Source: Aralia elata (lineage: Eukaryota; Streptophyta; Magnoliopsida; Apiales; Araliaceae). From it: 64,000 bases of DNA. The stretch lies in the NCBI GenBank assembly GCA_034770075.1, contig CM068388.1, forward strand, positions 66,884,889 to 66,948,888, read 5' to 3'. Of this stretch, positions 34,047 through 46,749 are shown piece by piece. A program made the position numbers and the translations under genes. The notes under the pieces are model-generated. The model was given only the letters and a program-made list of their open reading frames with translations, made no database searches and was not told where the DNA came from. How positions within the stretch are numbered: position 1 is the stretch's first letter; the number at the start of each line of letters is the position of its first letter.

Positions 34047-37000
34047 AGGTTCTCATGAATATGCTAAAGCTAACGCTTTGAGTAGATCCATGACACAAAT
34101 CTAGATCAGTTCTAAGTCTAGGTATTGGTTGACGAGACAATGAGCTAACAGTTGAAAATTGTTTGTGTAGGAGAAAAACTATCCAGGCTATTCCATGGAC
34201 TTAAAGGAAAAACTCATCATCATCAGGCATGCTGATTATTTCATAAGGAGGAAGTAGACAGATGCAGCAAGATCGTAGATACTCTCCATTAAACAGAAAA
34301 TCTGCATCTCCACCCAAGATGGTTGTGAAGTCCTACAAAGGATGAACAAGGGGTTATCCAAAAGATAATGCACCATACACTTACTACGACGATCCCATGA
34401 GCTTCTCAACTCACATGACATATTCCCACTCTGCCATATATGAACTCAGAGGTTCATTCAAACTTATCAATGATTATGGGATGTCATAACCAAACAAGTG
34501 CACAATTCAAAGATATGCTCAAAGTATCAGCCAATGGAGCACAATGAAAGAACAAATGATGAGACTAGCAATGGCCTGAGAAAGTTTAACTAAACAATGC
34601 ATTGTTGCTAGCAGCACCACTGACTGTCAAGAAATTGACATCAGTGAGGTATCCATCCTATCTCCCTAAAATACAAATGTCTTTAACTGATAATATATAT
34701 ACTGCATAGCTGCATATCTTCATACTTCAGTAAGCATATCAAGAAACCATTTTCTACCCCAAAAGGAAAAGAAAAGTAAGTGATTGTTTAACAATCACTT
34801 GGCTGTCTATCCATATTTGAGGCTGAAAATAAAATCCTTAAGTTGAAGGTCTGAAGTCTGGGCAAATAGTATATTCTCTCATCTTGTTGCTAAACATGTC
34901 TAAACTACTTTGCAATTAGTACTGTGTGCACTGCCTCATTAAATTCGTTATCTTGACATTAATAGTTTACTATTGGTTGTGAAAATCCTGGTAGGGATTG
35001 TATACAATAAATATCACCACATACGGTCTAACACTGATGATTATGAGGTGAATGTACTTAAGTGATTCTACCTTAGTTCTCACACCTTATATGGTGAGTA
35101 ATGCATTATCTCATGATCCAAGCATTTGAAAAGTCGTAGAGTGTAGTCATGTCTGTCGCTGCACATTGAAGGATCGTAGAGACTGATCAACTCTACGAAC
35201 CATCTATGTTCAACTCACAGAACTAACCACTACTCCCAAAGCTCAAATACCTGGAACATAAATGATGGATAAATACTCATCTAAAGACTGGGTCTGAGAA
35301 TCTACATCTATTTCACACTCAATGCTCTCACTTTCATACAGCAGCATGCTCTATTATCATCTCACTTAAGCCGCATAAATTGTGAAAACAAAGTCTGAAG
35401 AAGACTTATGCTTTCAAAAGAACTAATCCAGCAGGACCCAAAGAATAATGGGTACCAAGTTAGAAATTTGTATTAACTGCAGGTATCATGATCGCTCTAC
35501 CCTCACTCAAAAATATGATCCTCATCAACAAACTTCTGAAAAACGGCAACACCATAATTATCCAGAAAATCCCTCTCAGAAGTTGGAGCTCCATTCAGCA
35601 CTATGCAGCTTCTTAAGAAGCGTATAAAGACCAGGTCTACAACAACACTACGATCACGGCACAAAGAATCATAGAGTGACCAAGGATCCAAGTCTTCATA
35701 CCACTCTACGAACGCATACAGAGAAAAGGGTCGTAGAGTAACATGTGCTAAAGGGAATACTCTACGATCAGTTGAAGAATAACGAACAGTCACCCAAGAT
35801 GGAAGTATCAGTTATGGGGGAGCAACTATCTGATTGATCAACAAATTCTCAAGTTGATAATGGAGTCAAGGAAACTGAAGAGATATAGAATATAAAACTG
35901 CAAGATGGCAAGAGTCAAACAGACTACAGCCTTGAGCGCAAAAGGAAGTTTTTAAGCCAAGCAAAGGACATGCCAGGTCAACAACTCTCCAACACATTGA
36001 GAAACAAATCTAATTCCTGAATATAGATCTCAACTGCTACAGGACTCAAGCAAAATGAAGTTCCTATAGTCCCCAAAGTGACACTTCCTCACACAAAAAC
36101 TTGTCCCAGACTCAAAGTCCCAAAACTCTGTGACTGATGAACCAAATGAATTCTCATCTCAGATCCTAAAATCTCTAAGCTCTACGACTATCAAACCAGG
36201 TTAGCCATACAATTCAAAGTCGTAGAGTCATGTTGTCTCTACGATCTCAGTTTACCAAATACCACTACATTCTTTATAACTATCCTAGTCCAAGGAATAC
36301 AATGATGACATTCTATACACCATATTCAAAAAGTCTTTCTTCAGAAAAGCGCCTCAGAGACAAACCAAGTCCTAAGTTATCAAACCTAGAGGCCTGCCCT
36401 TTCTAAGCTACCTTAGTCCTGGTAAAAGACTAAATGCATCATCTCTCTAGATCTTGAGATAGAAAGAAATAAAGGAAAAAGGCTGATACCCTAGAAGAGA
36501 GTTGATCATGAGACTCTCTAGAAGAGAAAGAAAAACCTCCTTTTATTCTTCACGTCCAGGATTACGCCCCGGATCATTAGATAGGAATCCAAAGATAAAG
36601 AGAGAAACAAAGAATATCACAAGCTGGTCCAAAGGGAAAATCTTCACCTAGCAAACAACTCTGCTTTACTTCAAGATCAGATACAAAGCATGAAGAATGT
36701 GATCTCGGTTCCTTCAAAGACTACTTATTTCAGAAGGAAGCCACTACGAACCTAAATGGAGGTTCCCTCATAAAAATCTGCACTTACTAAGACAAGTGCA
36801 GGACATCATCTGAGCAGCAGTAGGTGTGACTAAGCTGGACATGTTCGTAGGGTTAAGGATAATGACATCAAGCTACTCTACGAACGGACTAAGTCAAAAG
36901 TCAAACGGACATGGGCCAAGTACTTAGTAACTGACGAGCAACAGTTATGGAATGTTCATCACAGTTGGCCACGTTTAGCAAATGGGTCTCTCACACGTGT

Positions 37001-37231
37001 ACCTGACAAGAGGAGGGAACTAAGATAAGTAAGATTTTAAACACTGACGGTTGCTCTTCCCTATCAGTTATCAACATCGTTCCTCCCATAAGGCTCTGTC
37101 GATCTCTTAAAACCCTAGAACCTTCAAATTTTCAGCAAATCAGAACCAGCAATCTACCTTAGCCTTAAAACCCTAAATCACTTCATATCTCCACTCTCCA
37201 TCAAGCATCTCTAAACTCAAGAACCCTCATT
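34047..37231 (+). other. Element E internal non-coding region
   Basis: I recognise no gag or pol. Exact CGTAGAG or CTCTACG words stand at 35,135, 35,175, 35,191, 35,704, 35,732, 35,760, 36,180, 36,221, 36,237 and 36,876. Several form perfect hairpins (35,174-35,198 and 36,220-36,244, both with 9-base loops). One open minus-strand frame (35,503-35,793, 96 codons) overlaps this motif cluster and has no domain I recognise. Confidence 0.6.
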
Positions 37232-39480
37232 ATGGAGAATTGTCAAATCGTATCACGCATTCAACTCGGATTCGACAAGTTTGGAGAAACTGGTGAGAAA
37301 TTCAAAGAAATTCTTGAGAATGTGAAGCTGGTAGGATTTTCAGAGTGTTTGGGGTCAAACACAAAGATCTATTCTGATCTTATTAAAGAGCTCCACCAGA
37401 ATGCAACAATCGACGGTGATTCTCTGACCACTAAGGAAAGAGGTTGATGGGCTATGTGAGGAATCCTCATGTACGAGGAATGAAGAAAAAGGAATTCCCT
37501 GAGGAGTTTGAATTTCTAGCCGAAATTGTGGGCAAGTGCGTTTTGTGCAAAGACTGCACATGACACAGTAAGCGATTTACAAATGAAGATCATGACTGCC
37601 ATTGTCATGAAAAGGAAGATGAACTTTGGAGCGTTGCTGTATGATTGGTTGGTTAAGGATGTTAAGAAGGTAAAATCTTCAGATAAACCTGCACTAAAGA
37701 TATACTATGGAAGATTTTTAAGTATCATATTGAAGAAGAAGCTGAAGAACAAAATTAGGGGCGATGAGGGAGAAATCCTAAATGTCAACAAAGTCATGTT
37801 GCCAAAATTATTTGATAACTGGAAGAAAAATCCCATGGAAAACAAATGATTGAAAATTTCTGGTAGCAGCAGCAGAGGAACCGCAAAGACTAGCAAAGGA
37901 AAGAGGAAAACTAGCGCACTGAAGGATGAATCATCTCAGTCTGAAGAATCTTCATCCCCTAAGCCCATTCACTCAAAATCACTCAAGAAGAAGGTAAAAG
38001 TTGAGGCGTCCCCAGAGAAGAACTCTTCATCCTCAAAAGAAGAATCTACAGAAGAGAAAGAAGCATCCGAAGCATCAATGGTTAATCCCTTAAGAAGACA
38101 AAGTGCAAGACTGAGGCAGATAAAGAAGCATCCAGGCCATGTGAATAAAGAAGAAATTACATTTGTGACATATGATCTTGAAGAAGGTAATGGTGAAGGA
38201 GATCAAGCAAAAGCTGCAGATTCCCTTATTGAAACTGCTGGAAAGGATGAAAACACTAGCATAGCAAAAAGAGAGGACATAGATATGTCTGTTGAAAAGA
38301 GCCCAAATGAATCAACTGAAGATAATGAAGACATGGAAGCAAGTGATAAGAATCAATCAAGGGAAACTTCTGTGGAGGAAACAAGTTCGAAAGAAAAAAA
38401 TACCAGAGACAATGGTAAAGGAAAAGAACCAATGGATGATAAACTGGACTCTGAAACTGACAGCAGTGCATCAGAGAGTCACTTCAAGCCAGCAACCACT
38501 CGAATAAGAAGAAGGATTTTACTAGAGGCAACCGACAAACCTGAAGCTGTGTTGCCAACTAGATGGATAGACTATGGAGATGGTGAAATGAAAGTGGTGT
38601 CTGTGACAATAGAGGATCTTCTCAACAATTTTTAAGACATTGAGCTTGATCGCATCACAGTTCTGTATGATCCTAATAGCGAACAATTGACATGGTTTTA
38701 TCCATGGATGCCCTGGTTGAAGGCCATTGAGTTTGAAGATACAAGTTTCATTAGCTGGTGCTACTCACAATTTCCAAATCTGAAGTTGATCTCTCAGAAC
38801 TTCCCAAGAGTTCAATCTTATCCAAAGTTGCTGATCAAGGACACTCGACACTTCAAAGTTTACCGCCATGCTGAATGTATATACATTCCATACTATGTGT
38901 TGGAAAACAGTGATAAAAGTATGCCAGCAAAGTAGTTCGTAGAGACAGTGGTTGTGGAACCCCCTAACTCTACGACTGCAGCCATCAAACTCCCTGACAT
39001 TGGTATAAGGCATAGCACACCTTCTGATATCCCTTCCTCATCCGCCGGAGAATTGTTCGACATTGTCACTGCTCTTGAGAACATCTACAAGAGTGAGAAG
39101 GCCAAGTCAACAACCCCAATCTTTGAAGACCTATCGCTTGACCAAGAGTTGCTGAAGAACTCAGAGGAATTGCTTGAAAACATTTCTTCAGTCACAAATG
39201 CAGCAAAGAAGATAACTGGAGAAGAAGACAATGAAGTCTACCAAAAGCTGCAAGCCTCAATTATAGACATGTCCTTAAAGCTACATCAACGAGATCAGAA
39301 ATATCTCAAGTCAATTAAACAACAGAAATCTGAGGCTTTGAAACTCCAACAACAGAATGTACACTCTCTTCAGACTCTGTCAGCTAAAGTGGAAAACCTC
39401 AGCCAATCTCTCACTCAACAATTGGAACTGGGCCAGCAGGAGGTAAAAATGGAAGTTGGTAATACCTCCTACCTAGTTGA
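37232..39480 (+). pseudogene. Large unidentified protein of element E, decayed
   Basis: From ATG 37,232 one frame covers most of 2.25 kb, broken by TGA at 37,445, a frame-shifted stretch to 37,525, then in-frame TGA (37,847), TAA (38,633) and TAG (38,933). Parts: an N-terminal helical piece (FDKFGETGEKFKEILENVKL); a central piece (FGALLYDWLVKDVKKVKSSD, IYYGRFLSIILKKKLKNKI); a 260-residue acidic Ser/Glu/Lys-rich linker with SLKKKVKVEASP, resembling a nuclear localisation signal; LYDPNSEQLTWFYPWMPWLK; and a Gln/Leu-rich coiled-coil-like end (about 39,150-39,470). The end is fused to element C's LTR at 39,481. It might be a structural or env-like extra protein of a non-autonomous LTR element. 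I cannot name the family. Confidence 0.6.
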
Positions 39481-41280
39481 TGAAAGTAGTATGCACACAA
39501 GCCAATCATATTTGATATGATGTAGCATATACTTTGTAATCTTATTCGGTTGTTAAAAGACATTTTACATTATCTACATAGTGCTGTTATATTAAATGTG
39601 ATAAACCCATAGTTTTGAGTAATGCTTTTAGAATCATGATGGTGATCATGCTAATGAGATCTAAATTCTAGATAGCTCACAAACTTAAATTGTTCCTAAT
39701 CGATGGATTACCAAAAAAAGGGATTAGTGAATCCGGATAGATTAGTACATACGTTGCTTGCTCTTATGAAGAGAATGATTGATCTCATAATCATTTGTGT
39801 GGAGACACTAAAGCAAGTATGTAGGTGCTTATTAGAGAATAAGTTCACTGAACGTGGCTCGCTAAGGAATACCTAATGGAGTTTTACTCGCCTGTCAATA
39901 GGAATTCCTCTAGTGATAGTAGTACAAGTGATTCTTGGACTTGAGATCATCATAGTATCTTGTGTATGATGAGTTATACTTTGACATGTCCCTTAAGACC
40001 TTTAGGGTATATCAAAGGGTATGATTGGGTATAATAAGTTGTATATGAAAATAGGTGAATGATCAACAAAGAATCTACCACTTCTAGTAAAAGGAGAGAA
40101 TGTCCTATGTGATTCGATAAATGACGACTCAGAAGTTTTTGGCCAAAGCAGAATGAAATTAGAGAGGAGTTCCTAATTTGCATTAATCAGAGTTGTGCAT
40201 TTCAGAATCGAAATACATATAATTAAATAAAATAAGACTTGACAGTAATTCCATGTCTTATATTAAATTGGGACATTGTATGGTAGAAGGATTGAATTGT
40301 ACGGTAACTATGCACTGAAAGGTTCTTTTATGATTAATGTTGAAATCTATATTATCTGGAAAGTCGTTGATCGCTAAGGGGGCTTACCCTTATTGTAGAA
40401 TAAATATTATTTATTTAAATGAGTTAAATAGTTTAATTTATTTATTTAAATAAGATTAGAATTGTTCTAATTGATTTATTCACAACCGGTTTAATATGGA
40501 GAACCTAAAGGGTCACACCGCAAAAGGAAAATATTTATTTAAGAAGTAAATGGCATAATTGTAATAATAAGTTATGTGTATTTAATTTAGTCTATGGAGA
40601 TAGAATAAATTAAATATCTTAATATTTATTATTTAATATTTTAGAAATATTAAATATAAATTAATAAGAGGAGTCTTATTATTATTATTACTATTACTAT
40701 TATTTAATTCCTAATAGGGATTGAGAATTAATTAATAGAAGTACTCTCACATGAATTCCTAATTGGATTAGGAGTTTTATTTAATTAAAGGAGTTTAATT
40801 AGAATAGAAACCCTAATCCTAAATAGTTTAGGGAAGGGTTTTCCTACATCTATAAATAAGAGAAGTCTTATCATAGATTAGGGTTACACACTCTTGCATA
40901 AGAATTGTAGAGAGTACTTACAATTTCTATAGAGATAGAAACTAGGGTTTTGCCAACACCCATTTTCTTGAACAAGTATTATTCCTTGGTGGATCACCTC
41001 TAGAGGCCAAACACTTGGGTGGCTAACGTTGATCAAAGGAAGGAATTTAATCGGTGGAATTCAAGGAGAACGCGAAGGAATTGGAGGTGAACTTGTACCT
41101 GAGGAAGCTAGAATTCTACAAGGGTATAATTCTTATTCTCCATCTCTTTAGTTTAATTAATAATTGTGTATAAAGAAAGATCATGGTGATGGTTTGTATA
41201 AAATTTTAAAATCTGATTTTATCGCGCTTCCGCTTTATTAATGTAATTTGATTGCATGTTCGCGTTATACAAACCTAACA
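39481..41280 (+). repeat. Element C 5' LTR (1,800 bp)
   Basis: It begins TGAAAGTAGTATGCACACAA and ends GTTATACAAACCTAACA. It matches 46,750-47,735 nearly base for base over the shared part and 26,771-28,552 in reverse complement. Confidence 0.93.
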
Positions 41281-41296
41281 GTGGTATCAAGAGCCA
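41281..41296 (+). other. Primer binding site of element C
   Basis: GTGGTATCAAGAGCC follows the LTR directly. It is a one-base variant of the initiator-methionine type TGGTATCAGAGCC. Confidence 0.85.
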
Positions 41297-43294
41297 AACT
41301 TTATGCGAATTATTAATTGTTTTGATTCTGTATATACATTGATATGTGTTAAGAACAATTTAATTGGGCATAATTGTTTGTGTAAAATTATTTTATTTAT
41401 TTATTTATTTATTTTGATTTTATTTATTTTCAATTAAGATAAAAGGTTTATTTTGAATTGGAATATAATTAAAATTAAAAGTTTTATTTGAACAAGGAAT
41501 TGGATTCTACGTTAACTAGAATAAAGGAGTTTATTCATATATGGAATAGGATTCCATGTTTCCTAGAATAAAGGAGTTTATTCACATATGGAATAGGATT
41601 CCATATTTCCTAGAATAAAGGAGTTTATTCACATATGGAATAGGATTCCATGTTTCCTAGAATAAAGGAGTTTATTCACATATGGAATAAGATTCCATGT
41701 TTCCTTAAAAAATAAAGATGTTTATTTTGATAAGGAATAGGATTCAACATATTTTATTTTCCAAAAATTTTAAGTTAAAAATAAAGGTGTTTATTTTAAA
41801 CATGAAATTGGTTTCCATATTAATTAAAATAAAGGAGTTTATTTTGATTTGGAATTTGATTAAAAATAAAGGAGTTTATTTTTATTCAAAAAAATTGGAT
41901 AAATTAAAATAAAAGAGTTTATTTTGATTTAGAATATGATTAAAATAAAGAAGTTTATTTTAATTGAAATTGGATTTCATGATAACTAATTAGAGTTGGA
42001 ATTGGATTCCATGATAACTAATTGGAGTTGAAATTGAATTTTATACTAACTAATATTGCCCATTAAATGATATCAATGCATATATGGAATGGTTTTATTA
42101 TTCATGGGATGAATGTTATTTATTGATACATATAGAGATATGTATGATAATAAATAAGGATTGATTATGGACTATTGACCAATGTGTGATTGGATTTATT
42201 TTAGTGGATGCTTGAATGTATGGGTTTTTATAAATGGGATCTGCGTACCTCGTCTTCTCTAATTTTTTCTTAATGTAAATTCTATCTCCCTCCTATGTAC
42301 TTCCTCTTGACTGCTGATCAAGGTTTCTATTTATTGTAAATAGTTTTTGTAATAGACCTAGTTAGAACTAATTTTGAAGAATTGAAGACAAAGGAGCAAG
42401 GAGCGCTTGAAGACCCGTTTGTAATGGAGCCCGGGTTTAAATGTAATAGTTATATTTAAATTTAATTCTTGCACCCTAGGTTTGACCTTTTGGTTCACTT
42501 GGTGGCTCTAGTGAACCAAACTAGAATAAAAGTCCATAATCAATCCGGGTAGAATATAGTATTCTATATGTGCATGCTTACTATGTATATATTATATATT
42601 ATACTGTTGCTTCGCATGTTTAATAATATGACGCGTATTTTATATATATATGTGCATGCGCGCTAAACAAGATGAGACAAATAATAACAAACCCCTCAAA
42701 GAAATTATATTAAGTCCTAAGCGTTCAAAGATATTTGGAATATCGAACATCGCCTTCTAGCATGGTAAAGCGATAGAGTATTAAATATTTAATATAAGTT
42801 TGTTGTGTCATACAAGGAAAGTATTAAATATTTAAGATGTTGCTTTTATCACATTTGATGCTTATACATAGACTGAACGATGTTGTTTTGTTGTGTCACA
42901 CAAGGACAGTGTTTTTCTTTCAAATATATGGAAGTGCTAGGTTGGACTTAACTTGGATAATTTTGATTCGGATGTGTCACACTTGATCAAAATAATCTAA
43001 GAGGCAAATTGAAAGGAGTTACATAGTGATGTAATTGACAATAGTTGTCTACCTATTTATTTATATATCGTTTGTTGTGTCATACAAGGCTATATACATT
43101 TGAAATGGGATTCTTATTCTCACTAGCAAATCTTTAATTAGATTTGCCGAACTGTATATTGAGGGTAATATAGTTTGATGAAAATAGTGGGAGATACCAA
43201 TTTAAAATAAATACCTAATTTATTTTGGTAATTAATTAAAATGAATGTATGCTAAAATGTTGTTAAATTACAAATTCATTTATAGAATTTTACG
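41297..43294 (+). other. Leader of element C
   Basis: There is no gene. It holds (TTTA)n at about 41,391-41,415, the 47-bp minisatellite, an (AT)n run at about 42,639, and a repeated GTTGTGTCATACAAGG phrase (42,803, 43,076, variants 42,886 and 42,970). The corresponding D leader shares the ends but lacks the expanded minisatellite. Confidence 0.7.
41518..41990. repeat. 47-bp minisatellite in the leader of element C
   Basis: Units start at 41,518, 41,565, 41,612 and 41,659 (exact 47-bp period) and read AGAATAAAGGAGTTTATTCA then CATATGGAATAGGATTCCAT plus GTTTCCT. Decayed units with AATAAAGGAGTTTATTTTGA continue to about 41,990. Confidence 0.95.
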
Positions 43295-44230
43295 ATGTCT
43301 AATTCACTATCACTGCGGAGCATATTAGATGTTAATTAACCGGACCAAATTAAAAGGACTGGTTAAAGAATATGAGAATAGTTCTCAAGGCTGAAAAGCT
43401 ATCTTATGTCTTTAATATGCTTATCCCTGCAATGGTTGCAGACAATGCCTTTGAGTAAGTGATTGCTAGTTTTAGAAAGTGGCAAGATGATGCACAGTTG
43501 GCTCAATGCATCATGCTCGCATCCATGATTAACGAGCTTCAGCGTCAGCATGAAACTATAGATGCTCCTACTGTACTCCGGCACCTTCAAGGAGTTAAAG
43601 GGAGAGGAAAGTAGGACTATTAGATATCAGATATCTAAGGAGCTCTTCCGATCTATAATAACCGATGGCACTACAGTATAGACAAATGTTCTCAAAATGA
43701 TCAATCTGATTGAACAATTGGGACAACTAGGTTTTAATGGATGGAGAGTTGATCTTGCAATCACTTCCTGACTCTTTCTCACAAATTGTTGTGAATTTCC
43801 ACATGAACAAGCTATATGTCAGTCTGCCTGAGTTGCTTAAACATGTTGAAAATTGTAAAGAGTCACTTTCCAACCAAAAAAGACCAAGTCTTACTGGTAG
43901 ATGATTCTTCCAGGAAGCGGAAGAGGGCCAAAGGATCTTCTTAAAAGAAGAACAATTCAAAGAAGGTAAATGGAAAGGCAAAAACAAAGGACAATAAGAA
44001 CAAGACTGATGCAGATAGCAAAAGAGTTTGCTTCCACTGCAATAAGCCTGGATACTGGAAAGGAAAACTGTAAGGAGAATCTTACAGAGGGTAACCAGAA
44101 GAAGCTTAGTGAAGCTTCGGTTACAGATATAGGTTTGTTCATGATTGAAATAAATTTTTCTGTAAGTCAAGGTTCTACTCACGTATGCAATCCAATGCAG
44201 AGACTAAGCAGAAGTAGAAAGCTAAACTAA
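43295..44230 (+). pseudogene. Decayed copia gag of element C
   Basis: It starts MSNSLSLRSILD, as in element D's gag at 54,892, then quickly meets stop codons. The nucleocapsid finger reads CFHCNKPGYWKGKL: the first two Cys remain, but His is Tyr and the final Cys is lost. The following protease start lacks about 27 bases that in D encode WVLDTRCGS, so the catalytic Asp motif is gone. Non-functional. Confidence 0.75.
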
Positions 44231-46738
44231 GAGTAAGTAATCTTATGTGTGGGAATGGAGCAAAGGTTGCTGCATGAACCATAGGAACTTATAGTTTAGC
44301 ATTGCCTACGGGCAAGTCTATTAAGTTAATAAGTTGTTATTATGTTCCTGTTCTCATTACAAACATTATTTCTTTCTGTTGTTGGACAAGGAAGGTTCTG
44401 GTATTATATTTAAGAACAATTGTTGTTCTATTTATAATGATAATGTTTTGTTTGAAATTGGAAGATTACTTGATAGACTTTGTATACTTGACTTACATAA
44501 AAAAATAATTTTGCAAATTGAACAAACTAGTAAAAGAAAAAGGAGATGGTCATTCAAAGAGTTGAATGTGTGTATTTGATGAAATACAAGTATGAATCAT
44601 TTGAAATGTTTAAAGAATTCAGAAGTGAAACAAATTGACAAAGTATTAAGATTCTTTGATCAGATCGAAGAAGGAATACTTGTGCAATAAGTTTCTAGAT
44701 CATCTCAAAATGGTATTTTCTCATAATGGAAACCTCCTGATACGCAATAATTAATTGGTGTATCTAAAAGGAAAAATTGTACCTTGTTGGACATGGTGCA
44801 GTCCATAATAATTTTTACCGATATTCTAGTATCCATCTAGGGTTATGCCCTAGAAACAGTTGCATATCTACATAATAAGGTAACCTCAAAATCTGACCCC
44901 AAGACTCCATAAAAGTTATGGATAGGGAGGATTCCTAATCTTAAGTATGTTAAGATAAGGGTTATCCAACTTATGTGAAAAAGTTTCAAAGATAAGTTTG
45001 GGACAAAATCTGACAAGTGCAGACTTGTGGGATATCCTAAAGTAAGTTTAGGGTATTATTACTATAATCCTACACGCTGCCTTCTTAGATAAAGGTGTTT
45101 ATCATTGAAGGAGCTAGTGGGAGGGTAAAAGATCTTGAAGGAGTTCAAGAACCACAAAGCACTTTAAGTCGAATCGAGGAACCTGTAGATAGACCTATTG
45201 TACCACAACCGAATCGTAAATCTGGAAGAGTACCGAACATACCTGGGAGGTATGGATTCATCATAGAGAATGATGATGAGGTACGCATCATAGAGGATGA
45301 TGATCCAGTTATATACAATGAGGCTATGAGTAGAAGACACTCAGAGAAATGGCAGATGGCCATGAAATCCGAAATGGACTCCATGTATGAGAACCAAGTA
45401 TAGACTCTGGTTACTCCACAAAAGGGCATAGTGCCAAGAGTGTGAATATGGGTCTTTAAGAGAAAGAATGGGGCAAATGGCAAGGTGGAAACCTATAAGA
45501 CCAGACCTGTTTAAAAGGTTTTTCAAGTCAAGGAGTTGACTGTGATAAAACCTTATTACCGGGTAATGCTCAAGTCCATTTGGATTTTGGTTGTGATTGC
45601 AGCTTATTACGAAATCTGGCAAAAATGGATGTGGAGACACCCTTCCTCAATGAAAACTTGAGGATAATGTATGTATGATACAGCCAGAGGAATTTGTTTT
45701 GAAGGTTGAAGCAAATCGTGTTTTAAGTTACAATGATCCATTGATGGAGTGAAGCAAGCTTCTCAAAGATGGAACATTCATTTTGATGAGACAATCAAAA
45801 GAGCTTGATTTTATCAAAAACAAGAATGAACCTAGTGTGTACAAAAGATTAATGGGAGCACTGTGACATTCCTAGTATTATATGTTGATATATTACTGAT
45901 AAGGAATGACACACCAATGCTACAATCAATAAATATAAAATTATCTAAACATTCCTCCATGAATGACATGGGAGGAACACCCTATAAATTGGGGATATAA
46001 ATCTATACAGATAGGTTTGAAAGGATGTTCGGCTTGACCCAATGAACGTATATTCATTCGATGCTAAAGGCGTTTAGCATGGCAAACTCCAAGAGAGGTC
46101 TCATAATAATGAGCCATGGAGTGAATCTCTCTAAAATTGTCCCAAATTGAAAGAGAGATCGCATGAGTTACTATCATGTATGCAATGAATATACTAGGCT
46201 TGATGTTGATCAGTCATATTCTGGAGAAGATCACTGTAAGACAGTGATAAACATCTTTAAGTACTTAACCGGTACGGAAGATGTGATCATGATTCATGGT
46301 AGGTTTGAATAAAAACTAGAGGGCTTAACAGATTCAAGTTTTTTAGACTGACCAAGACGATAACAAATCCACTTTAAAGTTAATCGTTACCTTGAAAGGT
46401 GGTGCAGTAAATTGGAAAGGTTCCAAACAGTAAAGAGTTGCTTGTTTAGTGATAAAGACAAAATATATAGCTGTAAATGAAGCTGCAAGTTGATTGTTTG
46501 GATGAAAAGTTCATTACAGAACTAGGAATAGTTTCTAAGTCTCATCTTGGATTCAAACATATATTGCGGCACTTTCATTTGATTAGTGGAATCATTGAAA
46601 GAGGAGAAGTAACTATAGAGATAGTGGACTCTCAAGAACAACATTGCATATCCATTTACTGAAGCTTTATCCAAACAGCAGGATGATCGTCACTTAGAGA
46701 AGAAGGGTATTAGATACCATGACGATTGGCTTTAGTGC
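44231..46738 (+). pseudogene. Decayed copia pol of element C
   Basis: After YSLALPTGKSIKLISCYYV (protease end), a roughly 272-bp deletion removes the pre-integrase zinc region and the start of integrase. Then come the integrase C-terminal part, GRVKDLEGVQEPQSTLSRIE with RHSEKWQMAMKSEMDSMYEN (45,095-45,403), reverse transcriptase remnants with VTFLVLYVDILL-like text near 45,870, and RNase H remnants with DCLDEKFITELGIVSKSHLG (46,477-46,662). Stops and frameshifts occur throughout. GTGCAAGTGGGAGA before 46,750 is the polypurine tract. Confidence 0.75.
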
Positions 46739-46749
46739 AAGTGGGAGAT

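Larger units (their letters stand above)
31058..39480 (+). mobile_element. Element E: long-LTR element without recognisable pol
   Basis: Order on the plus strand: 50 bp of internal 3' end with a polypurine tract, a 2.9-kb LTR, a primer site, 3.2 kb of non-coding DNA, and a long decayed reading frame that ends where element C is inserted at 39,481. The AGGGGGAGAA tract and TGGTATCAGAGC site fit Ty1/copia elements of the SIRE kind, but no copia domains are visible, so lineage is a guess. The 1-1,102 LTR belongs to the same family. Confidence 0.75.

Noticed and set aside
35031..35060. CTGATGA near 35,034 (and 36,130) as a hammerhead ribozyme core, as in retrozymes
   Set aside because: No GAAA partner or three-stem arrangement with a cleavage site could be fitted nearby.
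35503..35793. 96-codon minus-strand open frame in element E
   Set aside because: It overlaps the stem-loop motif cluster, has no recognisable domain and is opposite to the element's coding strand. Chance remains the simplest reading.
44302..44579. Two overlapping plus-strand frames as separate small proteins
   Set aside because: They are shifted frames of the decayed copia protease-integrase region, as comparison with B and D shows.
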